A stretch of 64,000 nucleotides of DNA from Cyanobacteriota bacterium (GTDB lineage: Bacteria > Cyanobacteriota > Cyanobacteriia > PCC-6307 > Cyanobiaceae), in NCBI GenBank assembly GCA_027620015.1, contig JAQCGH010000004.1, positions 1 to 64,000 on the forward strand, in the 5' to 3' direction. The translations under genes were made by a program, and so were the position numbers. Shown in pieces: positions 9,448-18,121 of the stretch. The notes under the pieces are model-generated. The model saw nothing but the letters and a program-made list of their open reading frames with translations, was not told the origin of the DNA and did no database searches. The first letter of the stretch is position 1. The number at the start of each line of letters is the position of its first letter.

Positions 9448-11328
9448 TTGCTGCCAGCCCTCCACGAACAACGCTGGCACCTGCCCGCTCCATTGGCACT
9501 TGGTGCCCTAGATGCAGCGCCTACAACCGAACCCCTGCCCCAACCACTGCTCGCACTGTTGAGCCGCCGCGGCTTCACCAGCCCTGAGGCCATCGCTGCC
9601 TTGCTGGATCCAGAGGAGGCACCGGCCGCCGAGCTCCACTTTCCCGACCTGGTTAAGGCAGTAGCGAGGCTGAAGCGCGCTTGCAGCGAGGGGGAAGCGG
9701 TGGCGATCTGCGGGGACTACGACGCCGACGGGATGACAAGCACGGCCTTGCTTGTGGGGGTTTTGCAGCGCCTTGGAGCCAGGCCAATCGCAGCGATCCC
9801 CAGCCGCATGGATGACGGCTACGGCCTCAACGCCGCGATGGTGGAGAAGTTGGCGGAGCAGGGGGTTGCCTTGTTGGTGACAGTCGACAACGGAGTGTCT
9901 GCCTTAAAGGCTCTGGAGCGAGCCGAAGCCCTTGGCGTCGAGGTGATCCTCACAGACCACCACACAATTCCCGATCCGCTGCCGCCCCACCTGGCCCTGC
10001 TGCATCCCCAGCGAACCCCGCCCGGATCCCCCTATCGAGGCCTGGCAGGGGTGGGACTGGCTTACGTGCTGGCAGCGGCCCTATGCCAAAGCCTGCGGCA
10101 CAACGACGGCCAGCAGATTGCCTTAAATCTCTTCTGCATCGGCACGATCGCCGACATGGCCCCGCTGGTAGGGGTGAATCGGCGCTGGTTACTAGATGGA
10201 CTGCCCCAGCTGGCCTTCAGCCCCCTGGCTGGCCTACAGGCCCTGCAGCGCCTTGCCGGACTGGAGGAAGCCCCGCTTGATGCCCAGGCGGTGGGCTTTC
10301 AGATCGCCCCACGCATAAATGCCGTGGGCCGGCTTGGCGATCCCCAACTGGTGGTAGAGCTGCTCACCACAGAAGATCCAAGCCGGGCCCTGGAGCTGGC
10401 CCGTGATTGCGAGGCGCTCAACCGTCAGCGCCGCGACCTCTGCAGCGCCATCGAAGCCGAGGCCTTGGCCCTCCTCGAGGCCGATGGTCCCCAACGCCCA
10501 GCCTTCCTGCTGCTGGCCCAAAACCACTGGCACCACGGCGTGATCGGTATAGTTGCTGCCCGGCTAGTAGAGCGCTTCGGCCTGCCAGCCGCCCTGCTCG
10601 CTGGTGAAGGGAATGGTCGCCTACGGGCCTCGGTGCGGGCTCCCCGGGGCTTTGCGGTGGATGAGGCCTTGCAGCAATGTGCGCACCTGCTGGAGCGCTT
10701 CGGCGGCCATCCCGCCGCTGGAGGTTTTACCGTGCGAGCCGAGCAGGTAGCCGCCCTGCACGAGCAGCTCAACCAACTTGCCCAAACCTGGCTTCAGCAG
10801 GCAGGCCATGGCACCCCTGTAGAACCGGAAGCCCTGCTCAACTTCGATCAGATCAACCGAAGCTTTTACCGCCAGCTGCAACGGCTCGAGCCCTTCGGCA
10901 TCGGCCACCCCCAGCCCGTATTTTGGAGCCGGGGCTGCCAGGTGGCGGCCCAGAAGCTATTGCGCGGTGGTCACCTGCAACTGGAGCTGCGCCAAGGCGA
11001 CGCCAGCCTGCGCGCCATGGGCTGGCGCTGGCAGGGTGAAACCAACCTGCCAGCCTTAATTGATGTGGCCTACCGCTTGCGGCTCGACTCCTGGCAGGGG
11101 GAGGAGCGGCTCCAGCTGGAGCTTGTGGGCTTGCGGGCTAGTAGTGGTAATGAGGTGGTACTGCAACACCACAAGCGCACCTACTGGTGTCGCCGCGAGG
11201 GAGCTGGGCTAGTGGTGCGCAATGCGGCCGGCGAAGAACTCACAAGCGCTGAGGGCGACAGCCACGACCACCCCTACGTGCGCGCTCTGATGCAGGACGC
11301 GGCACTGGCACTGGGCCTGGTCGCCTGA
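9448..11328 (+). CDS. recJ: Single-stranded-DNA-specific exonuclease RecJ
   Basis: A 626-residue DHH-family nuclease that degrades single-stranded DNA 5' to 3' in recombination and mismatch repair. Metal-binding motifs are visible: CGDYDADGMTS near residue 90 and the DHH signature TDHHT near residue 170. The DHHA1 motif appears as GGHPAAGGF near residue 425, and an OB-fold C-terminal domain follows. The start is TTG at 9448 and the length fits RecJ. ClC channel gene clcA begins one base after its stop, so the two are probably cotranscribed. Confidence 0.93.
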   Translation: MLPALHEQRWHLPAPLALGALDAAPTTEPLPQPLLALLSRRGFTSPEAIAALLDPEEAPAAELHFPDLVKAVARLKRACSEGEAVAICGDYDADGMTSTALLVGVLQRLGARPIAAIPSRMDDGYGLNAAMVEKLAEQGVALLVTVDNGVSALKALERAEALGVEVILTDHHTIPDPLPPHLALLHPQRTPPGSPYRGLAGVGLAYVLAAALCQSLRHNDGQQIALNLFCIGTIADMAPLVGVNRRWLLDGLPQLAFSPLAGLQALQRLAGLEEAPLDAQAVGFQIAPRINAVGRLGDPQLVVELLTTEDPSRALELARDCEALNRQRRDLCSAIEAEALALLEADGPQRPAFLLLAQNHWHHGVIGIVAARLVERFGLPAALLAGEGNGRLRASVRAPRGFAVDEALQQCAHLLERFGGHPAAGGFTVRAEQVAALHEQLNQLAQTWLQQAGHGTPVEPEALLNFDQINRSFYRQLQRLEPFGIGHPQPVFWSRGCQVAAQKLLRGGHLQLELRQGDASLRAMGWRWQGETNLPALIDVAYRLRLDSWQGEERLQLELVGLRASSGNEVVLQHHKRTYWCRREGAGLVVRNAAGEELTSAEGDSHDHPYVRALMQDAALALGLVA

Positions 11329-11329
11329 G

Positions 11330-12637
11330 ATGTCCTTCCCCCTAAACCGCGGCCAGCTTCACTTCTTGCTGCAACTACTGCTTTTAGGCCTGGTGGTGGG
11401 CTTGGCTTGCTGGCCCCTAAATCTCGTGAACCACGCCCAGGAGCTGCTGCTGCTGCACCTGCCCAACTTTTCCGGCAGGGCCTGGAATCCGCAGGCACTA
11501 GCGATCGCTCTAGCACCCGTGCTGGTGATGCCAGCGCTGCTTTGGATTCAGGCCGGTCCCTTGGCCCGGAGTGCAGGCTCGGGCCTTCCCCAAACGTTCG
11601 AGAGCCTGGAGGATCCCGAGCAGGCAGCCGCTTTGTTGACACCGGCCGCCACCGTGGCCCGACTCAGCCTCTGGTCGGCGGCGGGACTAGCCCTGTTGCC
11701 CCTGGGGCGTGAGGGTCCAGTCGTGCATTTGGGAGCGGCAGTGGCCTATGGGTTGAGGCAACGATTTCCTCGCCTGCTTGCCAAACTCAGCACCGGAAGC
11801 ATGATGGCGATCGGTGCCGGCGCGGGCCTGGCAGGAAGCTTTAACAGCCCGCTTATGGGAGCTGTGTTTGTGGTGGAGGAAGTCAGCAGAAGCTTCCAAA
11901 CAGCCTTGCTGTGGCCGGCGCTAGTGGTCTGCTCAGCAGCAGCCCTAGTGAGCAACTTGGCGGGCACACCGTTTTTCACATTGGGCTTGGTTCAGACCTT
12001 TCAGCCGGAATGGCAGCAACTGCTGTGGGCCTTGCCCGTCGGGGTGAGTGGCGGCCTTCTAGGCGGTCTGTTCAGCCGCATCCTCTGGTGGAGCTCAGCC
12101 CTGCTGCGCCAGAGAGTCCAGCAACGGCCCCTGGCCTGGGGGCTTGGGCTTGGGCTAGCCCTTGGCCTAATTGCCGTAGCCAGTGGTGGCTGGAGCGGTG
12201 GCGATGGCGAAGCGCTGATGACTCAGTTACTTGAAGGTAATGGCAGCTTGCCGGTGCCAGGCTCCCCGCTCAGCTTGATCGGCTGGATCCTGCTGGTGAC
12301 AGCCCGAATATTGGCGCCGATTATGGCCTTGGCAACGGGGATACCTGGAGGTCTTATTGATCCGGCCATCGCCATTGGTGCCCTGTTTGGCAGCGGAAGC
12401 CTGGAGCTCCTGGGTGGCAGCAGCGAGCTTGGACTGGCCCTAGGGATGGCGGCGTCATTAGCTGGCGCTACCCAGTTGCCTCTGATGACAGTGCTATTCG
12501 CCCTGCGCATGGCAGGGGATCAGCAGTGGCTCTTCGGCATCCTGCTGAGCGCCGTGGTCGGTGCCTATGTGGGCCGTCAGATCCAGTCAGAGCCGATTTA
12601 TCACGCCCTCTGGAACCTCGACCGAAACAGCGATTAG
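11330..12637 (+). CDS. clcA: ClC-family chloride channel/antiporter
   Basis: A 435-residue polytopic membrane protein of the CLC family. The gating-glutamate motif is intact as [10 protein letters not shown] near residue 126, followed by the anion-site motif [16 protein letters not shown] and by [14 protein letters not shown] in the second repeat. A glutamate at the gate is found in both H+/Cl- exchangers and channels, so the transport mode is not decided here. There are no C-terminal CBS domains, as in other short bacterial CLCs. It follows recJ by one base. Its last four bases overlap the stop of psb30 on the opposite strand. Confidence 0.9.
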   Translation: MSFPLNRGQLHFLLQLLLLGLVVGLACWPLNLVNHAQELLLLHLPNFSGRAWNPQALAIALAPVLVMPALLWIQAGPLARSAGSGLPQTFESLEDPEQAAALLTPAATVARLSLWSAAGLALLPLGREGPVVHLGAAVAYGLRQRFPRLLAKLSTGSMMAIGAGAGLAGSFNSPLMGAVFVVEEVSRSFQTALLWPALVVCSAAALVSNLAGTPFFTLGLVQTFQPEWQQLLWALPVGVSGGLLGGLFSRILWWSSALLRQRVQQRPLAWGLGLGLALGLIAVASGGWSGGDGEALMTQLLEGNGSLPVPGSPLSLIGWILLVTARILAPIMALATGIPGGLIDPAIAIGALFGSGSLELLGGSSELGLALGMAASLAGATQLPLMTVLFALRMAGDQQWLFGILLSAVVGAYVGRQIQSEPIYHALWNLDRNSD

Positions 12638-12741
12638 AGTGCTCCGCGGCGATAGAAGAGCACGAAGATCACGGCAGGCCCGGCCAGAGTGATCAGGGCC
12701 AGGGCGGCAAAATTGGCGATCAAGTGAAAGTCGATACCCAT
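12634..12741 (-). CDS. psb30: Photosystem II protein Psb30 (Ycf12)
   Basis: A 35-residue single-helix protein absent from the ORF track because of its size. The translation begins [20 protein letters not shown] and ends FYRRGAL, which is essentially the Psb30/Ycf12 consensus. It is a peripheral low-molecular-mass subunit of the photosystem II core in the thylakoid membrane and helps stabilise the complex. It lies alone on the minus strand between clcA and the Cys-cluster gene. Its stop overlaps the end of clcA by four bases, so the two genes converge tightly. Confidence 0.95.
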   Translation of the reverse strand: MGIDFHLIANFAALALITLAGPAVIFVLFYRRGAL

Positions 12742-12891
12742 GGAGATTGCTGCCGGAAAGCAGTATTCGCTTTGGATACAGGTTAAGGGTCGATCCCTGT
12801 AGCCCATTCATGCCTGCGGGCTCTGTGATGGCTTGTCACAGCGGCAGCTACGCCTGGGCTATGGCTGAATGGAGTCAATCGCTGTAGGGGG

Positions 12892-13263
12892 ATGGTCAAG
12901 GACAGTCAGAGCCATTGGCAATGCATCAGCGGCTGCGGAGCCTGCTGCCGGCTAGATCCCAGCCTGCGTCAGGAAGCAATTGAAGCTCTCAGCCCAGAGC
13001 AGCAGAAGCAGTATCTATCAATGGTTGGCCCCGATGGCTGGTGCATCAACTTCAACACTGGCGCTCGTAGTTGCCGCATTTATGCCGAACGGCCTGACTT
13101 CTGCAACGTGGCCAACCTGGTGCAGCTGTTTGGCACGGTTGATGATCCGAGCGCCGGCGGCCGCCTGGCAATCGGCTGCTGCCTTCAGCAAATCCGCAGC
13201 GAATACGGGGGCCGTGGCAGGGTGATGAAGCGCTTTAGGAGTGCCATTCGGAAGCGTTTATGA
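12892..13263 (+). CDS. YkgJ-type cysteine-cluster protein (UPF0153)
   Basis: A 123-residue protein with the CxxCCxxC-type cluster CISGCGACCRL near the N-terminus, then WCINF, SCRIYAERPDFC and GCCLQQI. These are the conserved cysteines of the YkgJ/UPF0153 family, thought to bind zinc or an iron-sulfur cluster. The function is unknown. Its stop overlaps the start of the first half-size UPF0016 gene (ATGA). Translational coupling with a manganese-type transporter suggests a shared metal-related role, but this is inference. Confidence 0.82.
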   Translation: MVKDSQSHWQCISGCGACCRLDPSLRQEAIEALSPEQQKQYLSMVGPDGWCINFNTGARSCRIYAERPDFCNVANLVQLFGTVDDPSAGGRLAIGCCLQQIRSEYGGRGRVMKRFRSAIRKRL

Positions 13264-13610
13264 GCAGTGAACCCGAACCCACCGCCAACCGAGCAGGCAG
13301 CTGGGGTGCTGTTTTTCTCACCACCTTCACCACGGTATTTCTGGCTGAACTGGGGGACAAGACCCAACTCGCCGCGCTACTGCTCTCTGCCCAATCAGGC
13401 AGGCCAGGTGTCGTGTTTATTGGCGCCTCCCTAGCTCTGATCAGCTCCAGCCTGGTGGGGGTATTACTGGGTCGCTGGCTGGCCAAGGTGATGCCACCAC
13501 AGCAGTTGGAGCGCCTAGCGGGAATCCTGATGGTGGCCCTGGGACTGTGGCTGGGCCGGCAAGCCGTACTGGGCCTGGTGCCCAGCCCCTCCGAACTTCC
13601 CCTCTCCTAA
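13260..13610 (+). CDS. Half-size UPF0016/GDT1 cation transporter subunit 1
   Basis: A 116-residue membrane protein with three predicted helices and the family's metal-binding signature AELGDKTQLAA. UPF0016 (TMEM165/GDT1/Mnx) proteins usually have two such repeats in one chain. Here each repeat is a separate gene, and the next gene supplies the second. Published work on cyanobacteria describes paired half-size proteins (hemi manganese exchangers) that act together in Mn2+ transport across membranes. Mn2+ is needed for the oxygen-evolving complex. It is coupled by ATGA overlap to the Cys-cluster gene upstream. Confidence 0.88.
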   Translation: MSSEPEPTANRAGSWGAVFLTTFTTVFLAELGDKTQLAALLLSAQSGRPGVVFIGASLALISSSLVGVLLGRWLAKVMPPQQLERLAGILMVALGLWLGRQAVLGLVPSPSELPLS

Positions 13611-13625
13611 CCGCGGCGCTACCCC

Positions 13626-13928
13626 ATGCCCTTCGCCCTGCTCGCCTCGACCTTCGCCACAGTGTTTTTAGCTGAACTGGGAGACAAAACCCAGCTGGCC
13701 ATAGTGACAATCAGTGGCACTTCAACCCGACCGGGGGCTGTGTTTGCCGGCAGTTCAGCTGCCCTTGTGCTGGCTAGCCTGCTGGGCGCAGCAGCCGGTG
13801 GCTCTCTTTCCGCCGTTATTCCCACCAATGCCTTACAGCTAGCGGCCTCAGTTGGCTTCCTGGTAATTGGCGTACGCCTTGTCCAGCGATCAAGCAAACA
13901 GGAAGCCGAAGAATCGTTAGCTGAGTAA
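13626..13928 (+). CDS. Half-size UPF0016/GDT1 cation transporter subunit 2
   Basis: A 100-residue protein with the same signature AELGDKTQLAI and three predicted helices, starting 15 bp after the preceding half-size gene. The two proteins are clearly homologous but diverged outside the motif, which fits a heteromeric pair. The likely role is Mn2+ (possibly Ca2+) transport. A fused two-repeat version would need one chain of about 200 residues. An in-frame stop and a separate start with spacing between them rule out a single ORF here. Confidence 0.88.
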   Translation: MPFALLASTFATVFLAELGDKTQLAIVTISGTSTRPGAVFAGSSAALVLASLLGAAAGGSLSAVIPTNALQLAASVGFLVIGVRLVQRSSKQEAEESLAE

Positions 13929-14063
13929 TATCTGTCAATGAAGGCCATGGTGGCCGTGGGCATTGCTCCGAGTCCAGACCGCCATAAACAGTCTTCAGTC
14001 CAACCACCGCCCCTGCACCCCAAGTTCTACGGGGCGGCCCCCTGCCAACCAGCCACCCCATCG

Positions 14064-16400
14064 ATGAAGTTCACGGTCGCCGACCTGCTCGACCAGCTGC
14101 CCGCCCAGGAAGCCTTGCCGCTAACAAAGCTGGAAAAAGCCCTGGGCATTAGCCAAGATGATGAAAAGAAACATTTGCAGATAGGCCTAGATGGCCTCAG
14201 CCGCCTTGGCCTTTTAGAGGTCAGCGAGGCAGGTGTCGTACGCCGCGAAGACCCTGAACTGATCGCCGCACGGCTGCGTTGTTCCAGCAAGGGCTTTTGC
14301 TTTGCCCTACGCGAAGACGGGGGCGAAGATATCTATATCCGCGATCACCAGCTCAACCACGCCTGGAATGGCGACCGAGTGCTGGTGAAGGTGACTCGCG
14401 AAGGTGGCCGTCGCCGCTCACCAGAGGGCGGGGTCCAGTGCGTTCTTGAGCGCCACACCACCTCCCTGCTGGCCCAAGTCGAGCAGCAGGATGAGCGCCT
14501 GGTGGCCACCCCCCTGGACGACCGTCTGCTTACGGCCGTGGAGCTGCCAGCCAGCGACGCAGCCCATCTCGATGACGAACAGGCCTCGGTCGTTGAAGTG
14601 CTAGTGGATCGTTACCCGGTGGGGCAATTTGCCCCCCAGGGCCATGTGGCGCGCAGTCTGCCTGTCAACGGAGGGGAAGCTGCCGACCTTGACCTGCTGC
14701 TGACAAAGCACCGCCTCCACAGCCGCCCTCAGCCACCCCGGGCAACCCTCAAAGCACTTGCCGCCAAGGAGCGCATCGACCTCACCGCCCAAGTCACCCT
14801 TCTACTGGAACCCTGGAGCGGCAAAGAAGCGCCCGCTCTACCAGCCCTTGGCATTGAGGAGCGCGACGGCGGCTGGACCCTGTGGGTGCATACCCCTGCG
14901 ATCACTGAGCGTTTTGGCGTCGGCAGCAGCCTCGACACCTGGCTTCGCAACCAAGCGGACGCTTACTGCACCGGGCACCAGTGGCTACCGCTGCTGAGTC
15001 CAGCCCTGGCTAAGGCCAGTGCCTTCAAGGTCGGCGAGGTTCAGGCAACCATCTCGGTAGCCCTGGAGCTGGGCGCTGACGGCAGCCTTGAGCACTACCG
15101 CTTCAGCCGCAGCCTGATCAATCCCGTGGCGGCAGTCGGCTTGGAAGCACTGAATGCCCTGGCGGAGCGCAAACCCAAGAGCCGCACCCTGCCAGCGGCT
15201 CTAAAGGGGTTAAAGGATCAGCTTGGCCTGCTCGAGCAATTGATTGCAGTGACCGGCCTGCTGCGCCAAACGCGGCAAGCGGCGGGATCCCTCGACCTCA
15301 ACCTGCCCCTGCCCGCTATTGACAGTCTGGGGGATCTGGCTGTGCCTGGTCCCGACAGCGCGCTAGCTGGGTGGCTCGTGAGCCTGGAGCCCCACCATCC
15401 CCTAGCCCTGATGCGCGAAGTAATGCTGCTGGCCGATCAGGCTCTGGGTAAGCATCTGGCGACTTTGGAACTGCCGGCGATCTATGCCACCAATGCCCTA
15501 GCGGACCCCAGCGACCTCAACGACGTTGCCAGGGCTGCTCTGGCCCTCGACATCCCGCTTGAGCTGAGCGAAGAGGGCAATGCAAGTGCGGCTGAATTGG
15601 CCGCCGCCTTCGCTGGCACGGACCGCAGCCGGGCCCTGCAGCAGCAACTGCAGGCAATCCTCAAGCCGATCCAGCTCAGCACCAGCACCGGCACCCATGC
15701 CCTCGCGGGCCTGCTTGAAGACGGGGCGGCCCTAGCCCCCTGGTGCTGCCCAACCCTGCATTACGCAGACTTGTGGAACCAGCAACTGCTGGTATTGCTC
15801 CTCACCGAGGGCAAGGACCGCCCCAGCGTGCGCCACAAGACAACTGTCGATCTGGCATCGGACGCCTGCCACGGCGCTATTGACTGGCCGCTGCTGGCCC
15901 CAAGCCAGTTGGCCCCATACCTGGAGGCTCAGGAGCATGGGCTGGTGCAGCGTCTCAATGGCCGGCGTCGTTTTTTATCTGAACTGCAGTCCGACCTACT
16001 GGCCATGCTCCAGGCCCGCCAGGCCGAGCCCCTGGTGGGCCAGGTGCTTCCTGGGGTAATTAGCGGTGTACAGAGCTACGGCTTCTTCGTGGAGGTACCG
16101 CCCTCCCAAGTGGAAGGCCTGGTGCATGTCAGTTCCCTCAAGGACGACTGGTACGAGTACCGCTCCCGCCAAAACCGCCTAGTGGGGCGCAAAAACCGTC
16201 GTATCTACATGCTGGGCGACCAGGTGGAGGTTGAGATCCAGAAGGTGGACGCTCTACGCCACCAGATCGACCTAGCCGTGGTGCTGCCCGATGGCTACGA
16301 CAACGAGACTGCCGACTCCTATTCCCAAAACCAGGACCAAAAGCAGGAGCATGACGACATCGACCCATTCGCGCCCATCGCGGTGCTGAGCGAGGTCTGA
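14064..16400 (+). CDS. rnb: RNase II/R-family protein with degenerate catalytic motifs
   Basis: I place the start at ATG 14064 (MKFTVADLL, about 778 residues) and not at 13938, because the first 42 codons of the longer ORF look non-coding. The order is an N-terminal helical region, a cold-shock-like domain (GFCFALREDGGEDIYIRD), a long RNB-type domain and a C-terminal S1 domain (GVISGVQSYGFFVEVP). In active RNase II/R the RNB domain has a D-x5-D-x-D-D motif and an HFTSPIRRY motif. Here the matching places read LLEPWSGKEAPALPAL and APWCCPTLHYADL, so the catalytic aspartates and the RNA-contacting arginine seem absent. It may be an RNA-binding pseudo-enzyme. The ubiX gene follows after 3 bp. Confidence 0.85.
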   Translation: MKFTVADLLDQLPAQEALPLTKLEKALGISQDDEKKHLQIGLDGLSRLGLLEVSEAGVVRREDPELIAARLRCSSKGFCFALREDGGEDIYIRDHQLNHAWNGDRVLVKVTREGGRRRSPEGGVQCVLERHTTSLLAQVEQQDERLVATPLDDRLLTAVELPASDAAHLDDEQASVVEVLVDRYPVGQFAPQGHVARSLPVNGGEAADLDLLLTKHRLHSRPQPPRATLKALAAKERIDLTAQVTLLLEPWSGKEAPALPALGIEERDGGWTLWVHTPAITERFGVGSSLDTWLRNQADAYCTGHQWLPLLSPALAKASAFKVGEVQATISVALELGADGSLEHYRFSRSLINPVAAVGLEALNALAERKPKSRTLPAALKGLKDQLGLLEQLIAVTGLLRQTRQAAGSLDLNLPLPAIDSLGDLAVPGPDSALAGWLVSLEPHHPLALMREVMLLADQALGKHLATLELPAIYATNALADPSDLNDVARAALALDIPLELSEEGNASAAELAAAFAGTDRSRALQQQLQAILKPIQLSTSTGTHALAGLLEDGAALAPWCCPTLHYADLWNQQLLVLLLTEGKDRPSVRHKTTVDLASDACHGAIDWPLLAPSQLAPYLEAQEHGLVQRLNGRRRFLSELQSDLLAMLQARQAEPLVGQVLPGVISGVQSYGFFVEVPPSQVEGLVHVSSLKDDWYEYRSRQNRLVGRKNRRIYMLGDQVEVEIQKVDALRHQIDLAVVLPDGYDNETADSYSQNQDQKQEHDDIDPFAPIAVLSEV

Positions 16401-16403
16401 GCC

Positions 16404-17075
16404 ATGGTTCGGCCATCCGGAACCGGGCCGGTGGTGCTTGCCGTTTCTGGCGCCTCGGCCCAGCCCCTCGCCCAGCGTGCCCTGCAATTGCTTTTAGAGG
16501 CGGGAGAAGCGGTGGAACTGGTTACCTCGCGAGGAGCTATTGGTGTCTGGCAGGCCGAACTCGGTCTGAGGGTGCCCTCCGAACCTGATGCCCAGGAAGC
16601 CTTTTGGCGGGAACGCACCGCTGTTAGCACCGGGCAGCTGCGCTGCCACCGCTGGAACGACCAGGCCGCTGGCATTGCCAGTGGCAGCTTTAAAACCCGC
16701 GGCATGGTGATCCTGCCGGCCTCCATGGGCACCGTGGGGCGCATCGCCTCAGGGGTGGCAATAGATCTGGTGGAACGGGCCGCCGATGTTCACCTTAAAG
16801 AGGGGCGTCCACTTGTGATTTGTCCGAGGGAAACCCCCTGGAGCCTGGTGCACCTGCGCAACCTCACGGCACTGGCCGAGGCTGGTGCCCGCATCGCCCC
16901 CCCGGTGCCTGCCTGGTATCACCAACCCCAATCGATCGAAGACATGGTCGATTTTTTAGTGATCCGCATATTTGACGTGCTCGACTACGAACTCGGCAAC
17001 CTGCGCCGTTGGCAGGGACCGCCGCACCAGCCAGGATCCCCTGGAGCACCAGCCACTGGGACAACGTCCCAATAG
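16404..17075 (+). CDS. ubiX: Flavin prenyltransferase UbiX-like
   Basis: A 223-residue flavoprotein of the UbiX/Pad1 family, which prenylates FMN to make the cofactor of UbiD-type decarboxylases. The flavin-binding start [17 protein letters not shown], the [17 protein letters not shown] segment and the [15 protein letters not shown] motif are all typical. In cyanobacteria it most likely serves plastoquinone-related or other UbiD-dependent decarboxylation. It begins 3 bp after the RNase II-like gene and is probably in its operon. The C-terminal 25 residues after the conserved part ([13 protein letters not shown]) are low-complexity. Confidence 0.9.
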   Translation: MVRPSGTGPVVLAVSGASAQPLAQRALQLLLEAGEAVELVTSRGAIGVWQAELGLRVPSEPDAQEAFWRERTAVSTGQLRCHRWNDQAAGIASGSFKTRGMVILPASMGTVGRIASGVAIDLVERAADVHLKEGRPLVICPRETPWSLVHLRNLTALAEAGARIAPPVPAWYHQPQSIEDMVDFLVIRIFDVLDYELGNLRRWQGPPHQPGSPGAPATGTTSQ

Positions 17076-17102
17076 GCCGCCTTCCTCACCCCAGTAGACC
17101 CA

Positions 17103-17582
17103 TTGGCCCTGCTGCAACGCCTGCTGCTGCTACCCCTGCTGGCTCCTTTGCTGCTAGTGCTGCTGGTAGGGGCCCTCAATCCCCGACCCAATACGGCCCT
17201 GCGCCTTCTGGTATGGACCAGCCCGGCCCTACCAATCGGAGCCTGGCTTGCCCTGGCCGCTAGTGCAGGAGCAGGGCTGAGCGCTGCCAGCGCAGCCCTA
17301 GCGCTGCGCACTGGCACGATCAACCTGCGCCGTCAGGTTCGCCGTGGCAGCAGTGCCGCCGAGCAGGCCTGGAGTCAGCCTCAGCAGCAAAGTCAAAGCG
17401 AGCCTGCACCTCGAGCCGCCGCCGGACCGCCACGCCCCCCTGGCGAACCAGCCCCAACCGTCGCCGTGCCGTTTCGGGTGATTCGCAAGGGCCGCAGCGA
17501 AGCTCCAGCTAGCGAACCGGTGGTAGCCAAGGCAGCTGCCGTGGGTGATGGCTGGAACAGCCCAAGCAACGACGACTGGTGA
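17103..17582 (+). CDS. Hypothetical membrane protein
   Basis: A 159-residue ORF with a TTG start. The first 75 residues contain two hydrophobic helices: a leucine-rich one at residues 3-24 and one around residues 38-65. After these comes a basic, Gln/Pro/Ala-rich cytoplasmic-looking tail that ends WNSPSNDDW. I do not recognise a named family. It sits 27 bp after ubiX in the same direction and 53 bp before the DUF2996 gene, and codon use looks like its neighbours. The position between ubiX and acsF is suggestive only. Confidence 0.65.
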   Translation: MALLQRLLLLPLLAPLLLVLLVGALNPRPNTALRLLVWTSPALPIGAWLALAASAGAGLSAASAALALRTGTINLRRQVRRGSSAAEQAWSQPQQQSQSEPAPRAAAGPPRPPGEPAPTVAVPFRVIRKGRSEAPASEPVVAKAAAVGDGWNSPSNDDW

Positions 17583-17635
17583 GCGAGCTGCCAGACAACC
17601 CCTGCTTCCATCAACCTGCGTAAAGTTCAATAGAG

Positions 17636-18073
17636 ATGCCGAAGGAACCTGCAACGGTGAGCGAATCCGCCCAGCCTGCTGCCAAAGATCAGCCCACAAA
17701 GGCCAAGCCGCCTGCAGCGGAGGATCAGCCATTTGAGATCTTTGTGCCCCAGCTACTGATACCAGCCCTAGCCAAGGAGATTGAGGGATACGGAGGCGCT
17801 GTTGCCGAACTGACCTATGTGCAAGGAGCCATGCCCGTGGTGGGGTCGGAGTGCTGGATGGTTCAAGGGGAGCTGCCGGGCCGGCGTCGCTTTTGGCTGT
17901 GCTTCACCAAACCAGATATCAGCTCAGCCAAAACAGTGGCCTTGGCAGAAGCAGGCAGCCAACCAAGCTTGCTGGAGTCCTTCCTAATTGACGAGAAGAA
18001 GATGAGCCTGCCCATGCTGGTATCCCGGTTAGTGCAGCGGCTCAACTGTCAGAAATGGCTCGGCCCGAACTGA
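17636..18073 (+). CDS. DUF2996 family protein
   Basis: A 145-residue cyanobacterial protein. The first 30 residues are Ala/Pro/Lys-rich and probably disordered. The rest (FEIFVPQLLIPALAKEI to QRLNCQKWLGPN) is a compact domain that matches DUF2996. No function is established. It lies 48 bp upstream of acsF in the same orientation, so a link with the cyclase or chlorophyll synthesis is possible but not shown by the sequence. Confidence 0.75.
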   Translation: MPKEPATVSESAQPAAKDQPTKAKPPAAEDQPFEIFVPQLLIPALAKEIEGYGGAVAELTYVQGAMPVVGSECWMVQGELPGRRRFWLCFTKPDISSAKTVALAEAGSQPSLLESFLIDEKKMSLPMLVSRLVQRLNCQKWLGPN

Positions 18074-18121
18074 CGCCCAGGCCAACTACCATGCAACTAC
18101 TGCTGTAAGCCGCAAGCCTCG

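Noticed and set aside
10083-10773. Several long frames opposite or within recJ
   Set aside because: High GC content produces long shadow frames. Their translations are Arg/Ala/Pro-rich with no motifs.
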